Assembly: GCF_016613475.2 (NCBI RefSeq)
Contig: NZ_CP071517.1
Coordinates: 496,001-560,000, forward strand
Length of the DNA stretch: 64,000 nucleotides
Source of the DNA: Lysobacter arenosi
GTDB lineage: Bacteria; Pseudomonadota; Gammaproteobacteria; Xanthomonadales; Xanthomonadaceae
Direction of reading: 5' to 3'
Each line of letters opens with the position of its first letter. Positions within the stretch are counted from its first letter, which is position 1. Of this stretch, positions 19,978-29,938 are shown piece by piece. The position numbers were made by a program, and so were the translations under genes. The notes beneath the pieces are model-generated. The model worked only from the letters and a program-made list of their open reading frames with translations, made no database searches and was not told the DNA's origin.

Positions 19978-21080
19978 GCGCGGCCGCCGATGCGGTGACC
20001 ATCGCCAGCAGCCCGTTGCTGCTGGTGCGCGAGGACCTGCGCGGTTTCGCCGGCTACCAGTCCGCGCGGAGCCAGCGGCTGCAGGGCAGCGTCTGGCTCA
20101 ACGCCAACGAATCGCCGTGGCGCAACGACGCCGATGGCGAGGGGTCGCTACGCCGATATCCGGATCCGCAGCCGCAGGCACTGCGCGAAGCATTGGCCGG
20201 GTTGTATGGCTGCGCTCCCGGGCAACTGCTGGCGGGGCGCGGCAGCGACGAAGGTATCGACCTGCTGGTGCGGGCTGTGTGCCGGCCGGGCGGAGATGCC
20301 GTGCTCGTCACCACGCCCACGTTCGGCATGTACGCGGTCAGTGCGCGCCTGCACGGCACGCGAGTGGTCGATGTACCGCTGGTGGAAGATGCGCGCGGCT
20401 GGCAGTGTGACTTCGCCGCAGTCGCGACGGCGGTGCGGCGTGACGGCGTCAGGCTCGTATTCCTGTGCTCCCCCGGCAATCCGACCGGGGCCTTGTTGCC
20501 ACTCGAAGAGATCGCACGACTGGCGCGCGAGCTCGATGGCCAGGCGCTGGTCGTCGTCGACGAAGCCTACCTCGAGTTTGCCGATTCCCCGTCGGCGATC
20601 AGCTTGCTGCCGGCGCAGCGCAACGTGGTGGTGCTGAGGACCTTGTCCAAGGCGCATGCACTGGCGGCGGCGCGAATCGGCAGCGTGATCGCCGATGCCG
20701 ACCTGATCGACGTGCTGCGACGCTGCCAGGCACCGTATCCGTTGCCCGCCGCCTGCACCGCGCAGGCATTGCAGGCATTGGCGCCGCAGGTGCGATCGGT
20801 GACCAGCGAGCACGTCGCCACCGTGCGCGGCGAGCGCGAGCAACTGCGCTCGGCATTGGCGGTCCTGCCTGGCGTGCGTCGCGCCTACGACTCGCGCGCC
20901 AACTTCGTGCTCGCGCGCTTCGACGATGCCCAGGCGGCGTTCGACGCCCTGCTTGCGGCCGGCGTAGTTGTCCGCGACATGCGATCGGCCCCCGGACTCG
21001 GCGACGCGCTGCGCATCAGCCTCGGGACACCCGAACAGAACCGCAAGGTGCTGGCGGTGCTGAAGGAGGTCCTGCGATGA
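19974..21080 (+). CDS. hisC: histidinol-phosphate aminotransferase
   Basis: PLP enzyme converting imidazole-acetol phosphate and glutamate to histidinol phosphate. The 368 residues have LNANESPW near the start, the CSPGNPTG motif, the VVDEAY aspartate and PLP Lys226 in [13 protein letters not shown]. The ATG overlaps the hisD stop and the stop overlaps hisB, so the whole block is coupled. The start at 19974 gives the family length. Confidence 0.95.
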   Translation: MSAAADAVTIASSPLLLVREDLRGFAGYQSARSQRLQGSVWLNANESPWRNDADGEGSLRRYPDPQPQALREALAGLYGCAPGQLLAGRGSDEGIDLLVRAVCRPGGDAVLVTTPTFGMYAVSARLHGTRVVDVPLVEDARGWQCDFAAVATAVRRDGVRLVFLCSPGNPTGALLPLEEIARLARELDGQALVVVDEAYLEFADSPSAISLLPAQRNVVVLRTLSKAHALAAARIGSVIADADLIDVLRRCQAPYPLPAACTAQALQALAPQVRSVTSEHVATVRGEREQLRSALAVLPGVRRAYDSRANFVLARFDDAQAAFDALLAAGVVVRDMRSAPGLGDALRISLGTPEQNRKVLAVLKEVLR

Positions 21081-22165
21081 GTGCCACGCCTGCCACTCCT
21101 ATCCTGTTCGTGGACCGCGACGGCACCCTGATCGAGGAGCCGTCCGACTTCCAGATCGATCGCTTCGACAAGCTCCGATTCGTCGCCGGCGTGATCCCGG
21201 CGATGCTGCGCCTGCGCGACGCCGGCTACCAGTTCGTGATGGTCACCAACCAGGATGGACTCGGCAGCGCATCGTTCCCGCGTGCGGACTTCGATGGCCC
21301 GCACGGCCTGATGATGCAGGTGTTCGAGAGCCAGGGAATCGCCTTCCGCGATGTGCTGATCGACACCAGCCTGCCGGCCGACAATGCACCCACGCGCAAG
21401 CCGGGAATCGGCCTCGCGCTGCCGTTCCTGCAGGATCGCACTATCGACTGGACGCGCTCGGCGATGGTCGGCGACCGCGACACCGACAACGCCTTCGCCC
21501 GCAACCTCGGCATCCGCGCGTTCCAGCTGCGCACGGCACAATTCGGCGGCGAGTGGGACTGGAGTGGCATTGCCCATGCCCTGGCCGATGCGCCACGCAC
21601 CGCGCGCGTCAACCGCACGACCCGCGAAACCCGGATCGAAGTCGGCCTCGACCTCGATCGCAGCGCCGAGCCGGTGGTCACCACCGGGCTGGGCTTCTTC
21701 GACCACATGCTCGAGCAGATCGGCAAGCATGGTGGCTTCGCCCTGGAGCTGCGCTGCGAGGGTGACCTGCACATCGACGAGCACCACACCGTCGAGGACA
21801 GTGCGCTGGCGCTGGGCCAGGCACTGCGTGAGGCGCTCGGCGACAAGCGCGGCATCGGCCGATACGGCTTCACCCTGCCGATGGACGAAAGCCTGGCCAG
21901 CGCCGCGCTGGATTTCTCCGGGCGCCCGTACTTCGTCTTCGACGGCAGCTTCAGCCGCGAGCGCGTCGGTGGCCTGCCGACCGAACTCGTTCCGCACTTC
22001 TTCCGCTCCCTGTGCGAGGGCGCCGGGATGAACCTCAACCTGCGTGTGCAGGGCGACAACGACCATCACAAGGTGGAAGCCTGCTTCAAGGCAGTCGCGC
22101 GCTCGCTGCGCCAGGCGATCCGCCGCGAAGGCAATGAGCTGCCGAGCACCAAGGGCAGCCTATGA
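21077..22165 (+). CDS. hisB: bifunctional histidinol-phosphatase / imidazoleglycerol-phosphate dehydratase
   Basis: Carries two non-adjacent steps of the pathway. The 362-residue chain has an N-terminal HAD phosphatase (about 1-165; [12 protein letters not shown] with Asp14 and Asp16, TNQDGLG, and RKPG) and a C-terminal dehydratase (about 172-362; [25 protein letters not shown], and a second DNDHHKVEA metal-binding motif). This fusion is the enterobacterial and Xanthomonas form. Start ATG 21077 overlaps the hisC stop; an AAGGAGGT box lies just upstream. Confidence 0.96.
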   Translation: MSATPATPILFVDRDGTLIEEPSDFQIDRFDKLRFVAGVIPAMLRLRDAGYQFVMVTNQDGLGSASFPRADFDGPHGLMMQVFESQGIAFRDVLIDTSLPADNAPTRKPGIGLALPFLQDRTIDWTRSAMVGDRDTDNAFARNLGIRAFQLRTAQFGGEWDWSGIAHALADAPRTARVNRTTRETRIEVGLDLDRSAEPVVTTGLGFFDHMLEQIGKHGGFALELRCEGDLHIDEHHTVEDSALALGQALREALGDKRGIGRYGFTLPMDESLASAALDFSGRPYFVFDGSFSRERVGGLPTELVPHFFRSLCEGAGMNLNLRVQGDNDHHKVEACFKAVARSLRQAIRREGNELPSTKGSL

Positions 22166-22764
22166 CTCAGGTAGTGCTGATCGACTGGGGTGGGGGCAAC
22201 ATCGGCTCGGTGCGTTACGCGCTTGAGAGGTTGGGAGTGAGCGCGGTACTCAGTGCCGATGCCGACACCATCACTGCCGCGCAACGCGTGATCCTGCCCG
22301 GGGTTGGCGCGGCGCCGCCGGCGATGGCACGGCTGCGCGAGCTCGGGCTGGTCGAACCGATCCGTCGGCTGCGGCAGCCCCTGCTCGGGATCTGCCTGGG
22401 CATGCAGCTGTTGTACGAGTCCTCGGAGGAGGGCGACGTCGAATGCCTCGGCTTGCTGCCCGGCCGCATCGTCCGCATGACATCCGCACCTGGAGTACGC
22501 GTGCCGCACATGGGTTGGAACCAGTTGCAGCCGTCGCAGTCGACGGACCTTCTCGATGGCATCGATGCCGGGGCGCGCGCCTACTTCGTGCACGGTTATG
22601 CCGCGCCGCTGAGCGCGGACACGCTGGCCAGCAGCGACCACGGCACTGCATTCACGGCGGTTGCCGGCCGCGGCAACTGCTTCGGCGCGCAGTTCCACCC
22701 GGAGCGTTCGGCGGCCGTGGGCCAGCGATTGCTGGCGAACTTCCTGGCGATGGAGGCGGCATGA
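22162..22764 (+). CDS. hisH: imidazole glycerol phosphate synthase, glutaminase subunit
   Basis: Class I glutamine amidotransferase that supplies ammonia to HisF. The 200 residues have the nucleophile Cys78 in GICLGMQLL, the LPGVGA oxyanion region and the catalytic FHPER segment. It overlaps hisB (ATGA) and hisA, and should form the HisH-HisF heterodimer with the product of the gene two places downstream. Confidence 0.95.
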   Translation: MTQVVLIDWGGGNIGSVRYALERLGVSAVLSADADTITAAQRVILPGVGAAPPAMARLRELGLVEPIRRLRQPLLGICLGMQLLYESSEEGDVECLGLLPGRIVRMTSAPGVRVPHMGWNQLQPSQSTDLLDGIDAGARAYFVHGYAAPLSADTLASSDHGTAFTAVAGRGNCFGAQFHPERSAAVGQRLLANFLAMEAA

Positions 22765-23543
22765 GCGCCGAACCATTGCCGTCACCGGTACCCGCCATGG
22801 AATTCGATCTGTACCCTGCGATCGACGTGCGCGAAGGCCACATGGTGCGGCTGCACCAGGGCGACTACGACCGCGAGACCCGCTATGAGGAGCGGCCGCT
22901 CGGGATGGCGATGCGCCACGCGCGGCAAGGTGCGCGCTGGCTGCACCTGGTCGACCTGGATGCCGCCCGCCACGGCGGTTACACCTTGCTGCCGCTACTG
23001 CGCGTGCTGGCCCGCACCACTTGGCTGCGCGTGCAGACCGGCGGTGGCGTGCGCGGCGAGGATGACGTGGCCAGGATTCTGGAGGCCGGCGCCGACCGCG
23101 TGGTGATTGGCTCGCTCGCCGTGCGTGAGCCGGAGAGGGTGCTTGGCTGGGTGGCGCGGTTCGGAGCCGAGCGCATCACCGTGGCCCTCGATGCACGCCA
23201 GGACGGTAATGGTGAGTGGCAGTTGCCGGTATCGGGCTGGACCGAAACCAGCTCGGCCAGTCTGCCGGCACTGGTACGACGTTTCGCCGACGGTGGCGTG
23301 CGCCACCTGCTGTGCACCGACATCTCCCGTGACGGCACGCTTGGCGGACCCAACCTTGACCTGTACCGGCTGATCGCGCGGCTTGCGCCGGGGCTATACG
23401 TGCAGGCATCGGGCGGCATCCGCGACATCGCCGACATCCTCGCCGCGCGGGCCGCCGGATGCAGCGGCGCGGTGCTCGGCAAGGCGCTGATCGAGGGCCG
23501 CTTCGCCCTCGACGAGGCGCTGGAGAGGGTGCGCCGATGCTGA
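22761..23543 (+). CDS. hisA: phosphoribosylformimino-5-aminoimidazole carboxamide ribotide isomerase
   Basis: A beta/alpha barrel isomerase (ProFAR to PRFAR). The product shows [19 protein letters not shown] with the catalytic aspartate, [17 protein letters not shown] and the second phosphate site ASGGI. ATG 22761 (260 residues) overlaps the hisH stop; an internal ATG at 22797 directly before EFDLYPAID would give 248 residues and matches many HisA starts. I keep the coupled upstream start, with doubt. Confidence 0.93.
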   Translation: MSAEPLPSPVPAMEFDLYPAIDVREGHMVRLHQGDYDRETRYEERPLGMAMRHARQGARWLHLVDLDAARHGGYTLLPLLRVLARTTWLRVQTGGGVRGEDDVARILEAGADRVVIGSLAVREPERVLGWVARFGAERITVALDARQDGNGEWQLPVSGWTETSSASLPALVRRFADGGVRHLLCTDISRDGTLGGPNLDLYRLIARLAPGLYVQASGGIRDIADILAARAAGCSGAVLGKALIEGRFALDEALERVRRC

Positions 23544-24313
23544 GCCGACGCATCGTCCCGTGCCTGGACGTCCGCGACGGCCGCGTCGTCAAGGGCGTGC
23601 GCTTCCGCGACCACGTCGACATGGGTGACATCGTCGCGCTGGCGATGCGCTACCGCGACGAGGGCGCGGACGAACTGGTTTTCTACGACATCACCGCCAG
23701 CCCGGAAGGGCGCAGCGTCGACCGTGCCTGGGTCGAGCGTGTCGCGCGCGAGATCGACATCCCGTTCTGCGTCGCCGGCGGAATCCGTTCGGTCGAGGAT
23801 GCACGCACGGTGCTCCATGCCGGTGCCGACAAGGTGTCGATCAATACCCCTGCGCTCGAGCGTCCGCAGCTGATCGGCGAGATCGCCGACGCCTTCGGCC
23901 AGCAATGCGTGGTGGTCGGCATCGACAGCCTGCGCGACGAGGATGGACAGTGGCGGGTGCGCCAGTACAGCGGTGACCCGTCGCGCACGCGGGCACTGCC
24001 GCAGCGCACGCTCGACTGGGTCGACGAAGCGCAGCAGCGTGGCGCCGGGGAGATCGTGCTCAACTGCATGGGCAGCGACGGCGTGCGCGAGGGTTACGAC
24101 ATCGAGCAGTTGCAGGCGGTGCGCCAGCGCTGCCAGGTGCCGCTGGTGGCCTCGGGCGGCGCCGGCACGTTCGACCATTTCGCCGAGGTGTTCCGCCAGG
24201 CCGACGTCGATGCGGCGCTGGCGGCCAGCGTGTTCCATTCCGGCGCGGTTCCCATCCCCGAACTCAAACGGCACCTGCGCGGGCAGGGCATCGAGGTGCG
24301 CGATGTCGCTTGA
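23537..24313 (+). CDS. hisF: imidazole glycerol phosphate synthase, cyclase subunit
   Basis: A beta/alpha barrel that uses HisH-derived ammonia to close the imidazole ring, releasing AICAR. The 258 residues begin [20 protein letters not shown] with the catalytic Asp11, and include [32 protein letters not shown] and [14 protein letters not shown] 23537 overlaps the hisA end by 7 bases. Confidence 0.96.
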   Translation: MLSRRIVPCLDVRDGRVVKGVRFRDHVDMGDIVALAMRYRDEGADELVFYDITASPEGRSVDRAWVERVAREIDIPFCVAGGIRSVEDARTVLHAGADKVSINTPALERPQLIGEIADAFGQQCVVVGIDSLRDEDGQWRVRQYSGDPSRTRALPQRTLDWVDEAQQRGAGEIVLNCMGSDGVREGYDIEQLQAVRQRCQVPLVASGGAGTFDHFAEVFRQADVDAALAASVFHSGAVPIPELKRHLRGQGIEVRDVA

Positions 24314-24926
24314 AGCCACCACGCTGGCGCCCCCCTTCGACGAGCTGGCCTGGGACAAGCAGGGCGGCCTGCTGCCGGCGGTCGTGCAGGATGCCGACAC
24401 GCTGGCTGTGCTGATGGTCGGCTACATGGATCGCGACGCCTTGAAGGCCACCGTCGACAGCGGTCACGTGACCTTCTTCAGCCGCAGCCGACAGCGCCTG
24501 TGGACGAAGGGCGAAAGCTCCGGTCATTTCCTTGAACTGGTGTCGGTGGAGGCCGACTGCGACGCCGACACGCTGCTGGTTCTGGCGCGCCCGCTCGGCC
24601 CGACCTGTCATCTCGGTCGGACGAGCTGCTTCCCACAGGCGCAGGCGTCGTTCCTGGCCGAACTCGATGCGCTGATCGCCACGCGTGAGCGCGAGCGCCC
24701 GGCCGGCAGCTACACCACCTCGTTGTTCGAGGGAGGAATGCACCGAATTGCCCAGAAGGTCGGCGAGGAGGGCGTGGAAACGGCGCTGGCCGCGGTAGCG
24801 CAGCCGGACGAGGACCTGATCGGCGAAGCGGCCGACCTGATGTACCACCTGCTGGTGTTGCTGCGCGCGCGGGGCCTCGGGCTGCGCGACGTGGAGGCAC
24901 TGCTGAAAACGAGACATCGCAGCTGA
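24303..24926 (+). CDS. hisIE: bifunctional phosphoribosyl-AMP cyclohydrolase / phosphoribosyl-ATP pyrophosphatase
   Basis: Carries the second and third steps of the pathway. In the 207 residues the HisI half (about 1-120) has [29 protein letters not shown] and the zinc [15 protein letters not shown] ligands. The HisE half (about 122-207) has the MazG-like [13 protein letters not shown] and [13 protein letters not shown] helices. It overlaps hisF by 11 bases and is the last gene of the operon. A GC hairpin (GCCGC...GCGGC) follows at about 24941-24960, followed by only a short A-rich stretch. Confidence 0.95.
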   Translation: MSLEATTLAPPFDELAWDKQGGLLPAVVQDADTLAVLMVGYMDRDALKATVDSGHVTFFSRSRQRLWTKGESSGHFLELVSVEADCDADTLLVLARPLGPTCHLGRTSCFPQAQASFLAELDALIATRERERPAGSYTTSLFEGGMHRIAQKVGEEGVETALAAVAQPDEDLIGEAADLMYHLLVLLRARGLGLRDVEALLKTRHRS

Positions 24927-25000
24927 GCACGGGTGCAGGGCAAGCCGCCGGCGCTTGCGGCAAAATGGTCCCCTCAGCCAAGGCTCCCCGGTACCTACAC

Positions 25001-26605
25001 ATGCCGCGATTCCAACTGCTCATTGCCCTGTGCCTGATCTTCAGCTCCGCGGCGCATGCACAGGCGCAACCGGCATCGATCACCGGCACGGTCTACCAGG
25101 ACAGCAACGGCAACCAGCGACGCGATGCATCCGAGCGTGGGATAGCCGGCATCAAGGTCTCCAATGGCCGCGAGCTGGCCGTCACCGATGCGCAGGGCCG
25201 CTACCGGCTGCACGCGCTCGACGGCAGCACGGTGTTCGTGATCAAGCCCGCCGGTTACGCCGCGGCCACCGGCGCGAACGGATTGCCGCTGTTCTGGCAT
25301 CACGCGGCAACACTTGGACATGGCCCCGCAGGATCGCCGAAACTGCGCTACGGCGGCATCGCCGCCACCGCCGGCGGCGAGCTGGATTTCGCCTTGCGCA
25401 AGCAGTCGCGGCTCGGCGGTGACCTGAAGATGCTCGTCTTCGGCGATCCGCAGCCCAAGAGCCTGACCGACGTTGGCTACTACGAACGCGACATCGTCGC
25501 TCCGCTGGTCGGGAAGCACGACGTGCGGCTGGGCCTGAGCCTGGGCGACATCGTCAACGACGACCTCAGCCTGTACCCGGCGATGAACCGCGTCACCTCG
25601 CAGCTTGGCGTGCCGTGGATGCACGTGCCCGGCAACCACGACCTCGATTTCGATGCCACCCGCGACGAGGACGCGCTGCTGTCGTTCCGCAACGTTTTCG
25701 GCCCCGACAGCTACGCCTGGGAAGAACCGCAGGCGAGCTTCATCGTGCTCGACGACGTGGTCTACCTGCCGGGCCAGAACCCCGCGTACGTCGGCGGACT
25801 GCGCGAGGATCAGTTCGCGTTCCTGCAGGCCTACCTGGCGACCTTGCCGAAGGATCGGCGCGTGGTGATCTCGGTGCACATCCCGTTCTTCGAGCCGTAT
25901 CCGGGCGTGGAGAGTTTCCGTCGCGTCGACCGCGATCGCCTGTTCGCGATGCTCAAGGACCACAGCCAGGTGCTGTTGCTGAGCGCGCACACGCACAACC
26001 AGCGCCACTACCGCCACGATGCCGCGACTGGCTGGCACGGCGCGCAGCCGCTGCACGAGTACAACGTCGGCGCAACCTGCGGCGCGTTCTGGTCGGGCGT
26101 CAAGGATGCGCAGGGCATTCCCGATACGACCATGAGCGACGGCACGCCCAACGGCTATGCCTGGCTGACCTTCAAGCCGGACGGCGATTATTCGCTGCGC
26201 TACCAGGTCGCGCGCGCGCCGGCCGACCGCGCGATGGCGCTCTACGCGCCGAAGGTGCTGCGACTGGGCGCATGGGCGGCCAACGGCGTCTACGCAAACG
26301 TGTTCATGGGCGACGCCGACAGCCGCGTCGAGTACCGCATCGACGAGGGCGCGTGGAAGCCGATGCGGCGCGTGTCGCAACCGGACCCGACCCTGGTCGC
26401 GGAGAATACCGCCGACGACAAGGCCGGGCAGTTGCGAGGCTACGACCGTTCGCCGGAGGCCGTTCCTTCGACCCACCTGTGGCGTGGAGTCCTGCCGACC
26501 GATGTCGGCGCCGGCGAGCATCTCATCCAGGTCCGAGTCTTTGATCGCTGGCGTGGCGAGTTGGTCGACCAGACCAGCTACCGCCTCGACCAGGCCAAGG
26601 AATAG
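25001..26605 (+). CDS. secreted calcineurin-like metallophosphoesterase
   Basis: A predicted periplasmic phosphatase. The 534 residues consist of a signal peptide (1-21, ending AHA), an SdrD-B-like beta domain (about 28-85; GTVYQDSNGNQ...DAQGRYRL), a metallophosphoesterase core (about 145-345) and a C-terminal beta domain (about 365-530). The metal motifs are complete: FGDPQ (about 146), LGDIVND (about 183), PGNHDLDF (about 210) and SAHTHNQ (about 329). ATG 25001 is chosen because it starts the signal peptide; an in-frame start at 24965 would place a charged stretch before it. Substrate is unknown. It follows the his operon by 74 bases. Confidence 0.88.
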   Translation: MPRFQLLIALCLIFSSAAHAQAQPASITGTVYQDSNGNQRRDASERGIAGIKVSNGRELAVTDAQGRYRLHALDGSTVFVIKPAGYAAATGANGLPLFWHHAATLGHGPAGSPKLRYGGIAATAGGELDFALRKQSRLGGDLKMLVFGDPQPKSLTDVGYYERDIVAPLVGKHDVRLGLSLGDIVNDDLSLYPAMNRVTSQLGVPWMHVPGNHDLDFDATRDEDALLSFRNVFGPDSYAWEEPQASFIVLDDVVYLPGQNPAYVGGLREDQFAFLQAYLATLPKDRRVVISVHIPFFEPYPGVESFRRVDRDRLFAMLKDHSQVLLLSAHTHNQRHYRHDAATGWHGAQPLHEYNVGATCGAFWSGVKDAQGIPDTTMSDGTPNGYAWLTFKPDGDYSLRYQVARAPADRAMALYAPKVLRLGAWAANGVYANVFMGDADSRVEYRIDEGAWKPMRRVSQPDPTLVAENTADDKAGQLRGYDRSPEAVPSTHLWRGVLPTDVGAGEHLIQVRVFDRWRGELVDQTSYRLDQAKE

Positions 26606-26609
26606 CGCG

Positions 26610-27194
26610 ATGGTTGCGACCCTGCCCACCGACCTGCCGATCCAGTTGTTCGCCAATCCCGCGGCTTGGGAAAAGTGGCTGCTGGCCCACGGCAACGCAC
26701 CCGGGCTGTGGCTGAAGATCGCCAAGAAAGACAAGGGCGTGGTCTCGGTGACCTATGCCGAGGCGCTCGATGTGGCGCTGTGCCACGGTTGGATCGACGG
26801 CCTCAAGCGCGCCTGCGATGACCAGTATTTCCTGCAGCGCTTCACGCCGCGTCGCCCCAAGAGCCTGTGGTCGAAGATCAACGTCGGCAAGGTCGAGCGG
26901 CTGATTGCCGAAGGGCGCATGCAAGCCGGTGGTCTGCGCGAAGTCGAGGCGGCACGCGCCGACGGCCGCTGGCGGGCGGCGTATCACGCGGCCAGCGGCA
27001 TGGAAGTGCCGCCGGAGCTGGCGGCGGCGCTGGCGAAGAACGCGAAGGCGCGCCGCTTCTTCGAGCAACTCGACGGCACCAACCGCTACGCCTTTTGTTG
27101 GCGCGTGCACACGGCGAAGAAGCCGGAAACCCGCAACGCGCGTGCCGCGAAGTTCGTCGAGATGCTCGCAAGGGGCGAGAAGATCCACGCCTAG
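26610..27194 (+). CDS. YdeI/OmpD-associated (OmdA) family protein
   Basis: A 194-residue cytosolic protein of the YdeI/OmdA family, some members of which protect against cationic peptides and bacteriocins. It has LFANPAAWEKWL, VTYAEALDVALCHGWIDG, RFTPRRPKSLWSKIN and a lysine- and alanine-rich C-terminus. It begins 4 bases after the metallophosphoesterase stop, so the two may be co-transcribed. Biochemical function is not established. Confidence 0.85.
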   Translation: MVATLPTDLPIQLFANPAAWEKWLLAHGNAPGLWLKIAKKDKGVVSVTYAEALDVALCHGWIDGLKRACDDQYFLQRFTPRRPKSLWSKINVGKVERLIAEGRMQAGGLREVEAARADGRWRAAYHAASGMEVPPELAAALAKNAKARRFFEQLDGTNRYAFCWRVHTAKKPETRNARAAKFVEMLARGEKIHA

Positions 27195-27206
27195 CGCCAA
27201 GTCCAC

Positions 27207-27351
27207 GTCGTCCCGGCGAAAGCCGGGACCCACCTTGCTTTGCCGCTCACGGGCGAATCGAAAGTCGACGTGGATCCCGGCTTACGCCGGGATGACGGTG
27301 GAAGGGCAGACGAGCCACGGGCCTGGATCCCGGCTTTCGCCAGGATGGCGG
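27207..27351. repeat. cluster of three REP-like palindromes
   Basis: Three related elements between convergent genes. The first is TCCCGGC-GAAA-GCCGGGA (27211-27228). The second is ATCCCGGC-TTAC-GCCGGGAT (27274-27293). The third is a decayed copy, GGATCCCGGCTTTCGCCAGGAT (27325-27346). Each is flanked by GTGGATC- or GATGACGG-like sequence. Relatives occur at 32131, 36606 and 46451. The cluster may also serve as the transcription stop for both neighbours. Confidence 0.75.
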
Positions 27352-27354
27352 CGC

Positions 27355-28053
27355 TCAGGCCAGTTCGATCTGGTCGAAGCGTTCGACGCGCCGATGCCCG
27401 TGCGCCGCGTCACCCTCGCGAGGCTTCGGGTAATCCTCCAGGCGATCGATCAACACGGTCTGCAGGCCCGCCTCGCGCGCGGCGTCGAGCTCCTCGACCA
27501 CGTCGGACAGGAACACGATCTCGCCGGCCGGGATGCCGATCGAGTCGACGATGTTACGATAGCTCTGCGCGTCGCGCTTGCCGCCCATCTCGGTGTCGAA
27601 CCAGCCCGAGAACAGCGCGGTCAGGTCGCCTGCGTCGCTATGGCCGAAGAACAGCCGCTGCGCCGGCACGCTGCCCGAGGAGTACACGAACAGCGGCAGC
27701 CCGGCGGCGTGCCAGCCGCGCAGTGCCGGTGCGGCATCGGGGTAGATGTGTGCGGTGAAGTCGACGCTCTTGTAGCCGTCGGCCCAGATCATGCCCTGCA
27801 GCGCCTTGAGCGCGGTGTGCTTGCGATCTTCGTCGATCCAGCCCTGCAGCACCTCGACGATCATGGCGTCCTCGCACATGCCACCGTTCTCGGCGGCAAC
27901 GGCGTCGAGCCATTTGCGAACCGCCGGCTCCTTGCCGCGCGCGGCGACAAAGCGGGGCAGGGCACGGCGGGCATACGGGAACAGCACGTCCTTGACGAAG
28001 GAGATGCTGCTGGTGGTGCCTTCGATGTCGGTGAGGATGGCGCGGGTGGTCAT
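27355..28053 (-). CDS. mtnC: 2,3-diketo-5-methylthiopentyl-1-phosphate enolase-phosphatase
   Basis: HAD-family enzyme of the methionine salvage pathway that enolises and dephosphorylates its substrate to the acireductone. The 232 residues start [14 protein letters not shown] (Asp9, Glu11) and include [20 protein letters not shown] and [12 protein letters not shown]. The ATG overlaps the mtnD stop by 4 bases. It is the last gene of an mtnB-mtnD-mtnC operon. Confidence 0.95.
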   Translation of the reverse strand: MTTRAILTDIEGTTSSISFVKDVLFPYARRALPRFVAARGKEPAVRKWLDAVAAENGGMCEDAMIVEVLQGWIDEDRKHTALKALQGMIWADGYKSVDFTAHIYPDAAPALRGWHAAGLPLFVYSSGSVPAQRLFFGHSDAGDLTALFSGWFDTEMGGKRDAQSYRNIVDSIGIPAGEIVFLSDVVEELDAAREAGLQTVLIDRLEDYPKPREGDAAHGHRRVERFDQIELA

Positions 28054-28607
28054 CCCGCCTGCCCCTTCTCGTAGCGCGGGAAGCGCTGGGCGATGTCGGT
28101 GCCGGTGAAATGGCCGACCCAGCCATCGGGCTCGGTGAAGAAGCGGATCGCGATGAAGCTCGGCTCCGGCCCCATGTCGAACCAGTGCCGGGTGCTGTCG
28201 GGCACGGCGATCAGGTCGCCCTGCTCGCACTTGATCTCGTAGACCTGCTCGCCAACATGAAGCGTGAACAGTCCGGACCCGGCGACGAAGAAACGCACCT
28301 CGTCTTCCTTGTGGAAGTGCTCGTCCAGGAACTTGGCGCGCATGACCTCGCGCTGCGGGTTGTCCGGGGCGATGCTGACCACGTCGACGGTCTTGAATCC
28401 GCGCTCGCTGACGAGCCGATCGATGTCGGCGCGATAGGCCTCCATGATCTTTTCCGGCGCATCGCCCGGGGCGACCGGCGCGCTGGCCTGCCACTGCTCG
28501 AAGGCAACGCCGATGCGCTGCAGTTCGCGCGCGATCTCCGCCTGGTCGCTGGTGGCCAGGCTCGGCGTGGTGGTGTCGGTTTCACTGAAAATGCGCAGGC
28601 GGCTCAT
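28050..28607 (-). CDS. mtnD: acireductone dioxygenase
   Basis: A cupin metalloenzyme that oxidises the acireductone to the keto acid precursor of methionine (Fe form) or to methylthiopropionate (Ni form). The 185 residues carry the full ligand set His97, His99, Glu103 and His141 ([12 protein letters not shown] and STRHWFD). It overlaps mtnC downstream and mtnB upstream by 4 bases each, so the three are translationally coupled. Confidence 0.96.
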   Translation of the reverse strand: MSRLRIFSETDTTTPSLATSDQAEIARELQRIGVAFEQWQASAPVAPGDAPEKIMEAYRADIDRLVSERGFKTVDVVSIAPDNPQREVMRAKFLDEHFHKEDEVRFFVAGSGLFTLHVGEQVYEIKCEQGDLIAVPDSTRHWFDMGPEPSFIAIRFFTEPDGWVGHFTGTDIAQRFPRYEKGQAG

Positions 28608-29242
28608 CGCTGCAGTCTCCTGATTTCAAGCTCGCAGCCGAGCAGGAATTCGAATGCTTCCAGGTGGCGTCGGGCTTCCGGCATGTCCTTGCCCCAGGCG
28701 TACAGCCCGTGGCCGTCGATCAGGTAGCCCCACATCGCCTTGCGGTCGAGCAGGCAGTCGACCTGCGCGGCCAGCGTGTGCATGTCCTGGCTGTTGGGCA
28801 GCACCGGCAGCTCGACGCTCATCTCGTGAGTGGTGTTGCCGCTGAAGGCTTTCAAGAGCTCGTAGCCCTCCAGGTGCACGTGGCCCTGGCCGGAGTACAG
28901 GCGCGACGCCACGGTCTGCACCTTGGAGTGTGTGTGCAGGACGCAGCCGATCTCGGGGAAGCGCTTGTACAGCTGGGTGTGCAGCAGGGTTTCGGCCGAG
29001 GACTTGTTGCTGGTCGCGACCGGATTGCCGTCGAGGTCGACGACCATGATGTCGGCCTCGGTCAGGCGGCCCTTGTCGCGTCCGGAGACGGTGATGGCGA
29101 TGTGCTGGTCGTCCATGCGGCGCGAGAAGTTGCTGCTGGTCGCCGGCGTCCAGCCCAGCTCCGACAGCTCGCGCACGTTGACGATGATCTCCCCGGCGCA
29201 ATGCGCCAGGCGCTGGGGGTCGTAGGGCAGTGGGGTGCTCAT
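28604..29242 (-). CDS. mtnB: 5-methylthioribulose-1-phosphate dehydratase
   Basis: A class II aldolase-fold zinc enzyme that dehydrates methylthioribulose 1-phosphate. The 212 residues show [24 protein letters not shown], the zinc VLHTHSK pair and [15 protein letters not shown] 29242 is chosen over a longer frame to 29512 because it begins the conserved region. It is the first gene of mtnBDC. Genes for the upstream steps (mtnA, mtnN or mtnP, mtnK) are not in the window. Confidence 0.95.
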   Translation of the reverse strand: MSTPLPYDPQRLAHCAGEIIVNVRELSELGWTPATSSNFSRRMDDQHIAITVSGRDKGRLTEADIMVVDLDGNPVATSNKSSAETLLHTQLYKRFPEIGCVLHTHSKVQTVASRLYSGQGHVHLEGYELLKAFSGNTTHEMSVELPVLPNSQDMHTLAAQVDCLLDRKAMWGYLIDGHGLYAWGKDMPEARRHLEAFEFLLGCELEIRRLQR

Positions 29243-29361
29243 GGCGCAAAGTGTAGCGAACCCGGGAGCTTTGCCGCGATTCCATCGGCACGAACACGGC
29301 GACGGGCGGACGTCCGGTCCGGGGCCACGGGCGCATACTGGCAAGCGCAGGAGGTGGCCCC

Positions 29362-29715
29362 ATGAATGCTCACGATCCCTCACGCCGTGGATTCCTCGGC
29401 CGCGTCGCGACTTTCCTCCTGGCTGGCCTGGCCACCCAGGCCGCGCTCGCGCAGGCCGCAAAGCCCGCCACGAAGCCCGCCACGAAGCCCGCCGCGCTGC
29501 CACCGCTCCCACTCGACAACCCGCAGGCCAAGGCCCTGGCCTACACCGAGAACGCGGCGACTGTGAAGCATCCGTTATTCAAGCCGGGCAGCGACTGCGC
29601 GAACTGCAACTTCTACAAAGGGGCGCCCGGGCAGGCCCATGGCCCGTGCCTGATGTTCCCGCAGCACAGCGTCGCCGCAAAAGGGTGGTGCTCGGCGTGG
29701 GCGAAGAAAGTCTGA
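29362..29715 (+). CDS. high-potential iron-sulfur protein (HiPIP), Tat-exported
   Basis: A small periplasmic [4Fe-4S] electron carrier. The 117-residue precursor has a twin-arginine signal (SRRGFLGRV, Arg8-Arg9, hydrophobic to about residue 30), a low-complexity [12 protein letters not shown] linker made by three 12-base direct repeats, and a C-terminal cluster domain with Cys79-x2-Cys82-x13-Cys96-x13-Cys110. HiPIPs usually shuttle electrons between the bc1 complex and a terminal oxidase or reductase. It is divergent from mtnB, with 119 bases between the starts. An AGGAGG-like box precedes ATG 29362. Confidence 0.92.
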   Translation: MNAHDPSRRGFLGRVATFLLAGLATQAALAQAAKPATKPATKPAALPPLPLDNPQAKALAYTENAATVKHPLFKPGSDCANCNFYKGAPGQAHGPCLMFPQHSVAAKGWCSAWAKKV

Positions 29716-29938
29716 ACGCCATTTCAGAAATTTCTCATGGAGCCTTGGGGCCGTTGCGGCTCCACTGCCGGCTCCAGTCGTCCGGTGAGGAACGGGCCGC
29801 GGCGCCCGATCGTGGCACCTCGATCGCGTCGTTCAACCTGAAGGCGTGACATTCGTCCGTCGACTGCCTGGCCAGTCACGCACGGACTGACCATCGGCCT
29901 GGACCCCCTGGAGCAACGCTCCGTGACCAGAGGTCCAC

